DNA of 29,896 nt from a virus: positions 1 through 29,896 of IMG/VR virus record IMGVR_UViG_3300045999_010736; one strand, written 5' to 3'. The notes under the pieces are model-generated. The model was not told the DNA's origin. It saw only the letters and a program-made list of their open reading frames with translations, and did not search any database. Every line of letters starts with the position of its first letter. Within the stretch, counting starts at the first letter, position 1. Of the stretch, positions 11,569-18,652 are shown in pieces. The position numbers and the translations under genes were made by a program.

Positions 11569-11748
11569 TCACCGTCCGAAGAACCAATAGTCAGTTGGGA
11601 ATATGACTGCTGTCCAGCCCCATTGGGGCTGGCCCATGAGTTGAGTGCCTGGCGGGACCGCATTGGCCCACTCGATAGTTGTTGCGCCAATTTGAATGAT
11701 GCCTCCTGCATGAGAAATGGAAATACGAAACGATGGAAGACGAATCAT
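11569..11748 (-). CDS. Hypothetical protein (59 aa)
   Basis: MIRLPSFRISISHAGGIIQI starts at ATG 11748, overlapping the upstream stop by four bases (ATGA). It continues GATTIEWANAVPPGTQLMGQ and ends GWTAVIFPTDYWFFGR. The pattern is beta-rich and aromatic. The family is not recognised; start/stop coupling supports it as a real cistron. Confidence 0.75.
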   Translation of the reverse strand: MIRLPSFRISISHAGGIIQIGATTIEWANAVPPGTQLMGQPQWGWTAVIFPTDYWFFGR

Positions 11749-11936
11749 TGAAAACAACCAGACACCTTTAACACATCTTGCGGATATTCATCCACTGTTG
11801 AAATGCGTTTTCGTGGGAATTGTTTTGCAAAAAGCTGACGCACTTCCCATTCACCAGTGGCAGACATCGTGATGCATTCGTCTCTGCTGGTTGTAATTAG
11901 AAAGGTGCGCATGGCATTTGGCATATCAACTGTCAT
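11745..11936 (-). CDS. Hypothetical protein (63 aa)
   Basis: I place the start at ATG 11936 (MTVDMPNAMRTFLITTSRDE), because a GAGG lies 7 bases before it; ATG 11942 is an alternative. It overlaps the end of the upstream gene by 11 bases. It continues CITMSATGEWEVRQLFAKQF, then PRKRISTVDEYPQDVLKVSG. No family is recognised. Confidence 0.75.
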   Translation of the reverse strand: MTVDMPNAMRTFLITTSRDECITMSATGEWEVRQLFAKQFPRKRISTVDEYPQDVLKVSGCFQ

Positions 11937-12363
11937 CACCATGCCTCGCTCGATGTTCATCCACTTCTGACACAATGCTGTCACCAAGCATTTTGCGCCA
12001 ATCGTCATCACCACCAAAGCTGCCCACGCCTTCTAGCGTTTGAATGGCAGTATTAATCTTGGCCGCGTCCATAGACGCGGCTATGGCTGAGCCAAAGTCT
12101 TCAGTGGAGACCATCTCCTGCACGACGCCCACGTGCACGCCGTACCATTTTCCCAATGTGAACAGGGCAATTTGACGTAGGCATTCATCACCATACTTTT
12201 CGATGAGCTGACCAATGGTGTCAGCCATTTCCACTGGCACGCCAACCATTGATGGATCATTAACGAAGTCTTGCACGTATTCGTGCATCTCTTCACGTTT
12301 TTCAGTTTTGGCTTCCTGCGCTTTACGCAGGAAGTCGTCGACGCTATTGAAAGAGAAAGACAA
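11926..12363 (-). CDS. Hypothetical protein (145 aa)
   Basis: The frame opens at a TTG (12363) with MSFSFNSVDDFLRKAQEAKT. It has a charged N-terminal helix (EKREEMHEYVQDFVNDPSMV), a central helical region (MADTIGQLIEKYGDECLRQI; ALFTLGKWYGVHVGVVQEMV), a glycine/aspartate turn (GSFGGDDDWRKMLG) and an acidic end. The size and helical content suit a small soluble factor. The start codon is uncertain, as no ribosome-binding site is evident. I do not recognise the family. Confidence 0.8.
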   Translation of the reverse strand: MSFSFNSVDDFLRKAQEAKTEKREEMHEYVQDFVNDPSMVGVPVEMADTIGQLIEKYGDECLRQIALFTLGKWYGVHVGVVQEMVSTEDFGSAIAASMDAAKINTAIQTLEGVGSFGGDDDWRKMLGDSIVSEVDEHRARHGDDS

Positions 12364-12421
12364 TGGGAGAAGGCAACCGTTGTATCTTGCCGACCATAAC
12401 GAAGCCCGTCAAGGGCTGTGG

Positions 12422-13126
12422 CTAAAGATTTTCTGTAGAAGGTAGGACTGTCGTTGCGTCCGTTACGTCTCCAGCTTGGACTGGCAGAGCATTGGCTCGA
12501 AGCTCATCGGCTTCCTTGAGCTGTTTTTCTTTGTCGATGGTAACAGTGAGATCCTTAAGGAATTGTTGATACGTCTTGTCTTGCTGCTCCTCACGCTTCA
12601 GCTCGTGCAGGCCCAGAAGTCGAGCCTGTTCCACAAGGGCATTCTTGGCCACATTGAGGAACGATGCATCACCAGCGCTTTCTTCCACCTTGATTTGCGT
12701 ACCGCCGCGGCCATCATCGCCATCTTGAATGGTGGTAATCTTTTTCTTCTTGCTGGTCTCAAAAGCTTCCATCGCTTTTTCTTTGAGATCAATTTGTTCT
12801 TTGAGCAGACGTGCTCTATGCACGTCTGCAGATGCCAGAAGCTTTTCCGTATAAAGCTGACGAGCATAATGGCGATCAGAATTAACGGTGTCTTTACCAA
12901 TCTGTAATGCATCAGCAATTTGTCGGTTGCTCATGTTGGCAGCCAACAGCTCTTGCACCATATGACGCCTGAGGCCAACAAGGTCTTTGGCCATGTTGAC
13001 ACCAGGCTTATTCTTCACCCTGACACGCTCAATTTCTTCAGGAGTGAGCCCTGCATCCGTTAGCACTTTCACTGCATAACGAAGGCATTCTTGGTTGTCC
13101 TTGAAGATAATCTCAGGCTGCGCCAT
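12422..13126 (-). CDS. HTH DNA-binding protein, possible small terminase subunit (234 aa)
   Basis: Residues about 56-82 (QELLAANMSNRQIADALQIG, then KDTVNSDRHY) form a clear helix-turn-helix of the homeodomain-like/resolvase type. A long charged helix follows (LLKEQIDLKEKAMEAFETSK, then KKKITTIQDGDDGRGG), then another helical stretch (LGLHELKREEQQDKTYQQFL). An N-terminal HTH followed by a coiled oligomerisation region is the usual layout of phage small terminase subunits. However, no large terminase is visible in the window, and a transcription regulator or replication initiator remains possible. Confidence 0.82.
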   Translation of the reverse strand: MAQPEIIFKDNQECLRYAVKVLTDAGLTPEEIERVRVKNKPGVNMAKDLVGLRRHMVQELLAANMSNRQIADALQIGKDTVNSDRHYARQLYTEKLLASADVHRARLLKEQIDLKEKAMEAFETSKKKKITTIQDGDDGRGGTQIKVEESAGDASFLNVAKNALVEQARLLGLHELKREEQQDKTYQQFLKDLTVTIDKEKQLKEADELRANALPVQAGDVTDATTVLPSTENL

Positions 13127-13325
13127 CTGGAGGTTTTACTGCTGCCGCAATTGTATCGCCTTCATACGGCAGAGTTCTAACAAACAATTCGGAAAACCTT
13201 TCCATTTTGTGGAAGGCAACAGAAGGAGGGCCATCTTTAATGGCCCTCCTTAGGGCATCCATCTCATTCCATTCGGAATCAGACAGCGGACGATGATGCG
13301 TCACTTTTCGCTGCTGCGGCAGCAT
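13113..13325 (-). CDS. Hypothetical protein (70 aa)
   Basis: MLPQQRKVTHHRPLSDSEWN starts at ATG 13325, overlapping the upstream gene by 47 bases; a GTG at 13304 would shorten the overlap. It continues EMDALRRAIKDGPPSVAFHK and MERFSELFVRTLPYEGDTIA. The end overlaps the start of the HTH gene by 14 bases, so the two are coupled. No family is recognised. Confidence 0.75.
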   Translation of the reverse strand: MLPQQRKVTHHRPLSDSEWNEMDALRRAIKDGPPSVAFHKMERFSELFVRTLPYEGDTIAAAVKPPDGAA

Positions 13326-13542
13326 TCAGTTTAAAGCCAGCATCGATCAAGGCTTGGATGTCGTTCAGACTTCTCCGCCAATGCCGTTCGCCTTCGGGGC
13401 TCACGGCACCATATAGATAGCGAGCTTGAGGCTGAGGACCACGATCTGGCGTCGAGAAGCCATGGTGGATGCGACAGACGATTTCGGTGCCGTTGTGCTC
13501 CAGCGAAGGCAGTTGCTCGACAGGCTTAGGAGGGTAGATCAT
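13279..13542 (-). CDS. Hypothetical protein (87 aa)
   Basis: MIYPPKPVEQLPSLEHNGTE opens at ATG 13542. It reads on to IVCRIHHGFSTPDRGPQPQA, RYLYGAVSPEGERHWRRSLN and DIQALIDAGFKLNAAAAAKS. The last part is alanine/serine-rich. The start codon and the upstream AAGGA are inside a predicted hairpin (13538-13570), so translation may be controlled. No family is recognised. Confidence 0.8.
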   Translation of the reverse strand: MIYPPKPVEQLPSLEHNGTEIVCRIHHGFSTPDRGPQPQARYLYGAVSPEGERHWRRSLNDIQALIDAGFKLNAAAAAKSDASSSAV

Positions 13543-13570
13543 TGCGAAGTGTTTTTTCCTTCGCGATGAT
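13538..13570 (-). promoter_or_regulatory. Hairpin covering ribosome-binding site and start codon
   Basis: ATCAT-T-GCGAAG (13538-13549) pairs with CTTCGC-G-ATGAT (13559-13570) with one mismatch and a 9-base loop. In the minus-strand mRNA, the AAGGA lies at the 5' arm/loop edge and the ATG of the 13279-13542 gene lies in the 3' arm. This would hide the start. The remaining 13571-13750 shows only short inverted repeats (for example AGAAACC...GGTTTCT at 13571-13599) and no gene. Confidence 0.55.
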
Positions 13571-13750
13571 AGAAACCGTTTTGGTTATTGAAGGTTTCTT
13601 TTGCCCGGTGCTGGACCTCGCTCCGCCCTTTGGGGGCGTCGCTGGTGCTGGAAGGCAATGCCTGAAGGCTGGTTAGCCCTGAACGGCCCTGGAACAGGGT
13701 GCGCTCGGGACTTTCCGTGACCAGTCTACCACAGCCCGCCTAGCCCCCTT

Positions 13751-13939
13751 TTAATTTCCAAATCCCTTCCAGACTGGTCGTTCAATCCGAGCATCGTCCT
13801 GCACCTCCTTGGTGATTTCCTCGATTTCAGCCTTCTTCTCAGCTTCGGCAGTCACGGTTTGTTCAATGGGAGCAGGAGATGCCTGTCCGCCAGTGATGTA
13901 TTGATGCAGCGCTTCGAGGCCAGGATTCTGGAAAACCAT
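13751..13939 (-). CDS. Small acidic helical protein (62 aa)
   Basis: MVFQNPGLEALHQYITGGQA starts at ATG 13939. A linker (SPAPIEQTVTAEAEKK) leads to a charged helix (AEIEEITKEVQDDARIERPV) and the end WKGFGN. Compact, with a possible coiled coil. It stands alone between two non-coding stretches, with the nested inverted repeats upstream. No family is recognised; 'PVWKGFGN'-type tails are seen in phage scaffold-like or structural small proteins in my memory, but this is weak. Confidence 0.72.
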   Translation of the reverse strand: MVFQNPGLEALHQYITGGQASPAPIEQTVTAEAEKKAEIEEITKEVQDDARIERPVWKGFGN

Positions 13940-13980
13940 TGCAAATACTGGGCTGAGCCCTTTACATAATCTTCATTATA

Positions 13981-14053
13981 TTAGTCGGATTCTCGATAAA
14001 CGCCGTTTATTGAGAATCTCGATACCACCCCCATCGTGAGTGGATACGACTAA
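13981..14053. repeat. Nested inverted repeats beside the primase-helicase gene
   Basis: Outer arms TTAGTCG (13981-13987) and CGACTAA (14047-14053) enclose an inner hairpin, GATTCTCGATAAA (13988-14000) and TTTATTGAGAATC (14006-14018), a 13-bp stem with one G-T pair and loop CGCCG. TGAGTGGA repeats follow at 14037 and 14058. There is no U tract. It could be a regulator site or a replication structure. Confidence 0.7.
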
Positions 14054-14079
14054 GAAATGAGTGGAAAATGAGTAGCATT

Positions 14080-14135
14080 AAAAAAGCCCGCCTCGTAGCG
14101 TCGGGCGGGCGGGGAGACGCCTTGTGAAGTCTCCC
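14080..14135 (-). terminator. Tandem hairpins ending in a minus-strand terminator
   Basis: GCCCGCC (14086-14092) pairs with GGCGGGC (14104-14110), and the minus strand continues with six Ts (14085-14080). A second stem, GGGAGAC (14112-14118) with GTCTCCC (14129-14135), lies between it and the stop of the primase-helicase gene. Strong end signal for that transcript. Confidence 0.88.
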
Positions 14136-14149
14136 TCTCTTTGCGCTAG

Positions 14150-16204
14150 TTAAAACCAGATGTCGTCGTCCGCCCCATCAGGGGCGGGCTCTTCCGGCCC
14201 ATCTTCTAATTTGGCGGAAATTTGACTTTCGTTAGACGATGGGAAGTCATCTCCTAATTTGGCGGAAATTAGGACTTCGCTAGGAGCAATGTCTTCAAGC
14301 TCCTGTTCCACGTAGTTGAAGCTTTGATACATGCGGTCGCGCTCACCAGTGGGGCCTAGCTGCCACGATGAATCAATGAGGCCTTGCCTGCGAGCCTGCT
14401 CCAGCAGGCGACGCGCACTGCTGGTGCTACTCAAGCCAAGCATCATGCCAATCTGACTAGGGCTGAAGCGTTCGTTGCCACGGTTGTTCACCATGTTGGC
14501 CACGCGCATCAAGCCATCAGGATCTCCATCTACCGGACCTTTGTAGAACCAGCCATAGGTGTCGGGCTCTCGGACGAGGAAGTGCTTACCGCTCAAGCCG
14601 GAACGGCTCTTTGTCCACTCCAGCAGGAATTCATTGGGGCCAGGATTGTTTTCTGGTCGGTATAGCTTCACCACTTCTGAAACGTTGGCCTCAAAGCTGG
14701 AGCTATCGCGAATGCCGCCGGTCTTGTTGAGGTGGTGAAGAATGACGATGGAGCAACCGTAGGTGTTGGCGATGTCCCGAAGTTCGTAGATGACATTGCC
14801 GGCGTCGCTCTTGATTAAATCAACGTCCATGCCGGCAAGGCAAGCGGTGAGGCTGTCAATGGCGACGAAACGAGGGCGCTCACGCTTGATGCGATCAGCG
14901 AGCCAACCAATGTTGGAGAATCGCCAGCGTTCCACAAAACCAATGGCGTCTTCAGGCATGTCGGGCCGGTCGTAGCCAATGACTTGCATCTTTTCTGCAG
15001 CATCCACAACCGGCTCGTCACATTGAATGATGAGGCTCTTGCCTGGCAGGCACCGCCTGCCGCTCCAGTCGGAGCCCAGCGCAATGTTCATCGCCCAGTT
15101 GTAGACAAGAGTGGACTTACCGCTACCAGGGGCCGCTGCGAGAAGCATCACGCTGCTTTCAGGCAGAATGCCAGCAATAGTCCAGCGGCGCACGTCATTG
15201 GACATGGCAATGGCCTTGGCATCCAGCACTTCAATCTCCTCTTTACCATCCACTCTGGTTTTGGCTTCACCAATCAGCTTGTCAAGTTCAGTGGTGGAAA
15301 TTTTGAGGCCATGATTGGTCATCCATTGACGAGCCTCAAACAAGACACGCGCGTCATTGCCATACAGTCCCACCATCGTCTCAAGAGTGCCGATGATCTC
15401 CTCGTAGGAAGGGAGACCATCTTGCCCTTCATGGCGATCCTTGCTGACAATGGAATTAATGATTAAGTCTTGTGACGCGCCTTCGTCTATCCAATCGGCG
15501 AGGTCATAGCCGTTGTTCTGCGGAAGCGTCTCCCATTCAAAGGATTCGGGATCTGCATAGAGCCATTGAGCGCCGGGATTGTCCGCTGCCACCTCTCGCA
15601 TGAGAGCCACTCCAGGCTCATCTCTGTCTGGACACAAGACGAGACGATGGCTTCGGAAGAGTTTGGAATAGTCTCCGTTGGAACGATATTGTTTGCTACC
15701 TCCCAGAAATGTGACGGATGGTAATCCTATTTCCCACAACTTATCGCAGCAGAGTTCACCTTCAACGACAAAGATTGGGTGCTGCGTAACCTTGGAGGCT
15801 TCGATGGCTTCTTTATACCTATAAGGCAGGATTTCGCTGCGAAGTGCATCAATAACCTTCTTGCGCTGCGGCGTGTCGCTTGACACGCTTGGATATTCCT
15901 GAAAAATCTGCTTTTTGCCGTTGTTATCGTTGCGCACCACCTCGAGAACCCTGTTACCATCACGGTTCTCATATGGGAAGATGTAGCGACCGTCCTCGCG
16001 GGCGGGACGCTCCCAGCGATCCATTGGTGCCAGTATTTGACGAATTTCAGCGCGATGTTTCGCTGATGGATCGTTCCAGCAGTTGTAGGAGCCGTCTGAT
16101 TTATTGAAGGAAAAATTAGTCCCTTGGCATGCTGGGCAAATGTATTTGCCGGCTTCCTTGGCGGGCTCCAACTTGCCTACGTGATCGAGGATGTCAAATG
16201 CCAT
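14150..16204 (-). CDS. DNA primase-helicase with SSB-like C-terminal tip (684 aa)
   Basis: Domains in order: a zinc-binding region (C23, C26, C42, with H50 near); a TOPRIM primase domain with VVEGE (146-150) and CPDRDEP (191-197); a linker; and a RecA-like helicase domain with Walker A APGSGKST (358-365), Walker B FVAID (446-450) and HHLNK (490-494); then a winged-helix-like stretch (RFSPSQIGMMLGLSSTSSAR). The family unwinds DNA at the fork and primes lagging-strand synthesis. The acidic tail carries a 16-residue duplication (ISAKL twice) and ends DDDIWF, close to the DDDIPF tip of bacterial SSB. It is alone on the minus strand, divergent from the recombination operon. Confidence 0.95.
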   Translation of the reverse strand: MAFDILDHVGKLEPAKEAGKYICPACQGTNFSFNKSDGSYNCWNDPSAKHRAEIRQILAPMDRWERPAREDGRYIFPYENRDGNRVLEVVRNDNNGKKQIFQEYPSVSSDTPQRKKVIDALRSEILPYRYKEAIEASKVTQHPIFVVEGELCCDKLWEIGLPSVTFLGGSKQYRSNGDYSKLFRSHRLVLCPDRDEPGVALMREVAADNPGAQWLYADPESFEWETLPQNNGYDLADWIDEGASQDLIINSIVSKDRHEGQDGLPSYEEIIGTLETMVGLYGNDARVLFEARQWMTNHGLKISTTELDKLIGEAKTRVDGKEEIEVLDAKAIAMSNDVRRWTIAGILPESSVMLLAAAPGSGKSTLVYNWAMNIALGSDWSGRRCLPGKSLIIQCDEPVVDAAEKMQVIGYDRPDMPEDAIGFVERWRFSNIGWLADRIKRERPRFVAIDSLTACLAGMDVDLIKSDAGNVIYELRDIANTYGCSIVILHHLNKTGGIRDSSSFEANVSEVVKLYRPENNPGPNEFLLEWTKSRSGLSGKHFLVREPDTYGWFYKGPVDGDPDGLMRVANMVNNRGNERFSPSQIGMMLGLSSTSSARRLLEQARRQGLIDSSWQLGPTGERDRMYQSFNYVEQELEDIAPSEVLISAKLGDDFPSSNESQISAKLEDGPEEPAPDGADDDIWF
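14206..14270. repeat. 48-bp-period repeat within the primase-helicase tail
   Basis: CTAATTTGGCGGAAATT occurs at 14206-14222 and 14254-14270, exactly 48 bases (16 codons) apart. It encodes ISAKL twice in the acidic tail. It indicates a recent in-frame duplication of the linker before the C-terminal tip. Confidence 0.85.
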
Positions 16205-16380
16205 GGGGGAAGTTGAGATGGGGCTGTTGTAGCAAGAAAATGGCGCGCTGCCACCCTTTTGCTCAAATCTGTCACCTCTTAACGCCTGTTTAATTATTGA
16301 GCAAGAGTCTCATGAGACTCTGCGGGCCAAGGTTGCACTCCCGAAAAAGGTGTGTAATGTGTGCTGAGTTGCCACCCTCG
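16205..16380. promoter_or_regulatory. Divergent control region with 18-bp perfect palindrome
   Basis: This gap separates the leftward primase-helicase from the rightward operon. AGAGTCTCATGAGACTCT (16304-16321) is a perfect palindrome. A second inverted pair, TTGCTCAA (16259-16266) and TTGAGCAA (16297-16304), abuts it. On the minus strand TTGCTC (16302-16297), a 17-base spacer and TAAGAG make a plausible promoter. An A/T-rich TTTAATTATT lies at 16289-16298. The layout suggests an operator controlling both directions. Confidence 0.6.
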
Positions 16381-16458
16381 ATGGAAGCTTTCCTCATCTT
16401 CGGCGCAGCATTCTGCATCGGCTACTGCATTGCATCCCCCCTTTCCCGTCGTCGCTGA
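16381..16458 (+). CDS. Membrane microprotein (25 aa)
   Basis: ATG 16381 gives MEAFLIFGAAFCIGYCIASP then LSRRR. It is one short hydrophobic helix with positive residues at the end, so the C-terminus should stay in the cytoplasm. It ends 3 bases before the next start, at the head of the plus-strand operon. It is believable because of the spacing and composition, but very short, so moderate confidence only. Confidence 0.55.
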   Translation: MEAFLIFGAAFCIGYCIASPLSRRR

Positions 16459-16461
16459 TCT

Positions 16462-16710
16462 ATGGCCAATGTCCACGGTGAACCAAAACGTCGCCGTCAC
16501 GTCTGTCTCACTGACACCGCTTTTGCTCACTTGGGCGAAATCGCCCACGAAGCAAGAAAAAGCAACAGTGAGGCTTTGGAACGTCTCATTCGCTCCACTC
16601 CAGTATGGGAAGGAAGTGCCACCCTCGCGGACAACGCATGGGAAGAGTGCTTCGATCACACCCAAGAGCCTGTAAACCCTGACAACATCTTCCCTGATGA
16701 AGGCCTCTGA
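16462..16710 (+). CDS. Ribbon-helix-helix-like DNA-binding protein (82 aa)
   Basis: The N-terminus KRRRHVCLTDTAFAHLGEIA followed by HEARKSNSEALERLIRSTPV matches a beta strand plus two helices, the ribbon-helix-helix (CopG/Arc/MetJ) plan: 'R.V.LT...F..L..IA...R.S.SEALE.LIR'. The C-terminal half is acidic and unrecognised (VNPDNIFPDEGL). RHH dimers bind palindromic operators, and a perfect palindrome lies 140 bases upstream, so autoregulation of this divergent region is a reasonable inference. It overlaps the next gene by 14 bases. Confidence 0.82.
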   Translation: MANVHGEPKRRRHVCLTDTAFAHLGEIAHEARKSNSEALERLIRSTPVWEGSATLADNAWEECFDHTQEPVNPDNIFPDEGL

Positions 16711-16978
16711 ACTGAAAAACCATCTCGCAGATTTTCTCGTCGAAAACGACGACTGTGACGTGCGTTTGTACTGCGAAAGCGTCATCTATGACGACTGCTA
16801 CGACGAACATGCTCACGAAGTGATTTCCGACATTCGCATGGTGAATGACTGGCCACTTCCTGGCGAAAGCATCATCACTGGCAATGCCGAGGCTCCTGGC
16901 AAGTATCTCGTCATCTTCTACGACTCCAATGAAGAGACGAAGAAGCGTTACGCAAGTGGCCTTCTCTCTCGCCTATGA
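16697..16978 (+). CDS. Hypothetical acidic protein (93 aa)
   Basis: MKASELKNHLADFLVENDDC begins at ATG 16697, inside the end of the RHH-like gene. It is strongly acidic (DVRLYCESVIYDDCYDEHAH) with alternating strand-like segments, and ends TKKRYASGLLSRL. It overlaps the next gene by four bases (ATGA). The operon position (RHH-like gene, this gene, annealing protein) suggests a replication or recombination accessory. No family is recognised. Confidence 0.82.
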   Translation: MKASELKNHLADFLVENDDCDVRLYCESVIYDDCYDEHAHEVISDIRMVNDWPLPGESIITGNAEAPGKYLVIFYDSNEETKKRYASGLLSRL

Positions 16979-17910
16979 AGCACTCCTTCGTTCTCTACGA
17001 TCCTTCAGTCATGTCTTCCGATCCCACGCAACAAGCAATGATGGACCGCTACAACGGCATCTTTACTCCTCTTGAAATCACTGCAGAAGCCTTCAAAGCT
17101 GCCTATGACACACCTGACATTGGTCCACACATTGAGAAGGACTACAAAGGACTGTCCTACCTCTCCTGGCCCTTTGCTTACCGTTATCTCAAGGAACATT
17201 TCCCCACCCTCTTCGTTGCCTTTGAAGAGAAAACCGTGGGTGAAGTGGTGTTTGGTGGCCCTGGCTATTACTACCTGCGCCCTTATCTCACTGATGGCAT
17301 GAGGCGTACTGTTGCCTTGATCTTTCCTGTGATGGACAGGAAGCACAATGCCATCAAAGAACTCGATGGTCGTGCAATCAGCGACAACTGCCAGCGCGCA
17401 GCAGTCAAGTGCATCGCCACCTTCACTGGCCTTGGCTTGCGTCTTTATGCAGGTGAAGACATCCCTAAGGAAGATGACCAAAAAGGATCACCCCGGCTCC
17501 CGCTTCAACAGGAAGCTCCGAAGCAAACTGCGGCACCAGCGGCGGAGCAAGCGCCTGCTGACACAAGCAATGCTCATCTTGGAGAAGCGTGGGCTATTCC
17601 CTTCGATGGAAAGCAAGCCCTCGTTGAATTCTGCGAGGCCAATCCTCTTGGATTGGCCGATGTGAGGGCCTGTCAGGTGGCAGTGAAGAACGCTCTCGAT
17701 ACTGTCGGTCTCACCACTGGCGCCAATGTGAAAACCATTGCCGACTTTGGCAATGTGATCACCACTCTTGTCTCGTCATGGACAAAGGACAGCGGCATCA
17801 AGATCACCAAGGCTGCCATGACCAAAGAGCTGGACAGCATTCGTGGCAATGCCGTCAGTGTTCAAGGTGCCATCGATGCAGTGAAGGCATTCGTGGAGGC
17901 AAAAAAGTAG
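16975..17910 (+). CDS. DUF1071-type single-strand annealing protein (311 aa)
   Basis: Residues about 45-165 carry the family pattern: KDYKGLSYLSWPFAYRYLKE, an aromatic PGYYYLRPYLTDGMRRTVAL, FPVMDRKHNAI, and ISDNCQRAAVKCIATFTGLG then LRLYAGEDIP. This is the pattern I know as DUF1071, a family linked to phage single-strand annealing proteins. After a proline/alanine-rich linker (about 175-200), the C-terminal domain (AHLGEAWAIPFDGKQALVEF onward) is unassigned. The neighbour two genes on is a RecB/Cas4-like exonuclease, the usual partner of such proteins in phage recombination. Expected role: annealing of complementary single strands. Confidence 0.88.
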   Translation: MKHSFVLYDPSVMSSDPTQQAMMDRYNGIFTPLEITAEAFKAAYDTPDIGPHIEKDYKGLSYLSWPFAYRYLKEHFPTLFVAFEEKTVGEVVFGGPGYYYLRPYLTDGMRRTVALIFPVMDRKHNAIKELDGRAISDNCQRAAVKCIATFTGLGLRLYAGEDIPKEDDQKGSPRLPLQQEAPKQTAAPAAEQAPADTSNAHLGEAWAIPFDGKQALVEFCEANPLGLADVRACQVAVKNALDTVGLTTGANVKTIADFGNVITTLVSSWTKDSGIKITKAAMTKELDSIRGNAVSVQGAIDAVKAFVEAKK

Positions 17911-17920
17911 ATCTGGCGGC

Positions 17921-17939
17921 GGCGGCCCTAGCGGCCGCC
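17921..17939 (+). other. GC hairpin after the annealing-protein gene
   Basis: GGCGGCC (17921-17927) pairs with GGCCGCC (17933-17939) around CTAGC. It is followed by TTCGCT, not a U run. Possibly an attenuator or a 3'-end stabiliser that lowers expression of the genes downstream. Confidence 0.5.
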
Positions 17940-17967
17940 TTCGCTGGCATTGTTTGTACTGACCCCG

Positions 17968-18102
17968 ATGATCAGCCCCTTACTCAGCTTCCTCCCGAGC
18001 TATTTCCAACATGACCCGCTTGGTTTATTTCTGGCTGTTAGCGCAGTTGCACTTATGGCCAGTTTCATCGTCATCTTCCTCGCCAGCAAAATCCTGCCAT
18101 GA
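17968..18102 (+). CDS. Membrane microprotein (44 aa)
   Basis: The product MISPLLSFLPSYFQHDPLGL, then FLAVSAVALMASFIVIFLAS and KILP, has one confident transmembrane helix. The TGA overlaps the ATG of the next gene (ATGA at 18099-18102). It lies between recombination genes, which is unusual for a membrane protein. Function unknown. Confidence 0.72.
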   Translation: MISPLLSFLPSYFQHDPLGLFLAVSAVALMASFIVIFLASKILP

Positions 18103-18380
18103 CTTCTCTTGAATCGTATGGCCAGCACACCTGGCACTATATCTACAACAACGAAGCAAAAACGGAGGTGACCTTTAGGAATCACCACGTGTTTTGCGAT
18201 GAAGTGGTAGAGGAACTGGCCAACTACTTAATGGCAGTTGGTTTCTTCCAGAGCAACATCATCCAAGCATTTGAGAGTTATGTTGACGAGCACAAGCAAG
18301 CCTTCATCAACAGCGCAAAGCGCCTCGATGGAGAAGAGCCCCTCAAGCCTTTCTCTAACGTGGTGGGAGAAGGCCAATGA
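18099..18380 (+). CDS. Hypothetical protein (93 aa)
   Basis: MTSLESYGQHTWHYIYNNEA starts at ATG 18099, overlapping the microprotein. It has an aromatic N-terminal part, then helices (VVEELANYLMAVGFFQSNII; QAFESYVDEHKQAFINSAKR). It ends ...NVVGEGQ, overlapping the next possible ATG (18377) by four bases. No family is recognised. Confidence 0.8.
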   Translation: MTSLESYGQHTWHYIYNNEAKTEVTFRNHHVFCDEVVEELANYLMAVGFFQSNIIQAFESYVDEHKQAFINSAKRLDGEEPLKPFSNVVGEGQ

Positions 18381-18652
18381 AGCCTATTGGAGCTTTCCAG
18401 AAGACACGTTGGATAGTCCACGACGTGTTGCTGCTTTGCTTTCTTCTGTTATTAGTTCCGGCCTACTGGATCCTGTTTCTCTTCTTCCGTTCATTAATCG
18501 TCATCTCATGCCTGACATCGCAATGTGCACTGGCGGTGAGTGTCCCGTTAAAGAAAACTGCTGGCGTTACATGGCGCCTCCTGATCGCTATCAATCGCAA
18601 TTCGCGGCGCCGCCATGTACGGACGAGGGCTGCGAGTATTTCTGGGACATGA
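18377..18652 (+). CDS. Possible overprinted membrane protein (91 aa)
   Basis: ATG 18377 has one of the better ribosome-binding sites of the operon (GGGAGAAGG, ending 3 bases before it) and overlaps the upstream stop (ATGA). The N-terminal half has a long hydrophobic run (DVLLLCFLLLLVPAYWILFL, then FFRSLIVISCL), which would be membrane-embedded. The second half lies in another frame of the well-supported 18508-18663 gene and is basic. Either this is a real overlapping gene, or the frame of 18508 begins farther upstream and the hydrophobic run is a by-product. Confidence 0.45.
   Translation: MKPIGAFQKTRWIVHDVLLLCFLLLLVPAYWILFLFFRSLIVISCLTSQCALAVSVPLKKTAGVTWRLLIAINRNSRRRHVRTRAASISGT

Noticed and set aside
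16294-16785. Minus-strand ORF of 163 codons
   Set aside because: It covers the control region and is antisense to the RHH-like gene and its neighbour, which have better starts, overlaps and protein patterns.
17005-17481. Minus-strand ORF of 158 codons
   Set aside because: Antisense to the recognisable DUF1071 domain; a codon-bias shadow.
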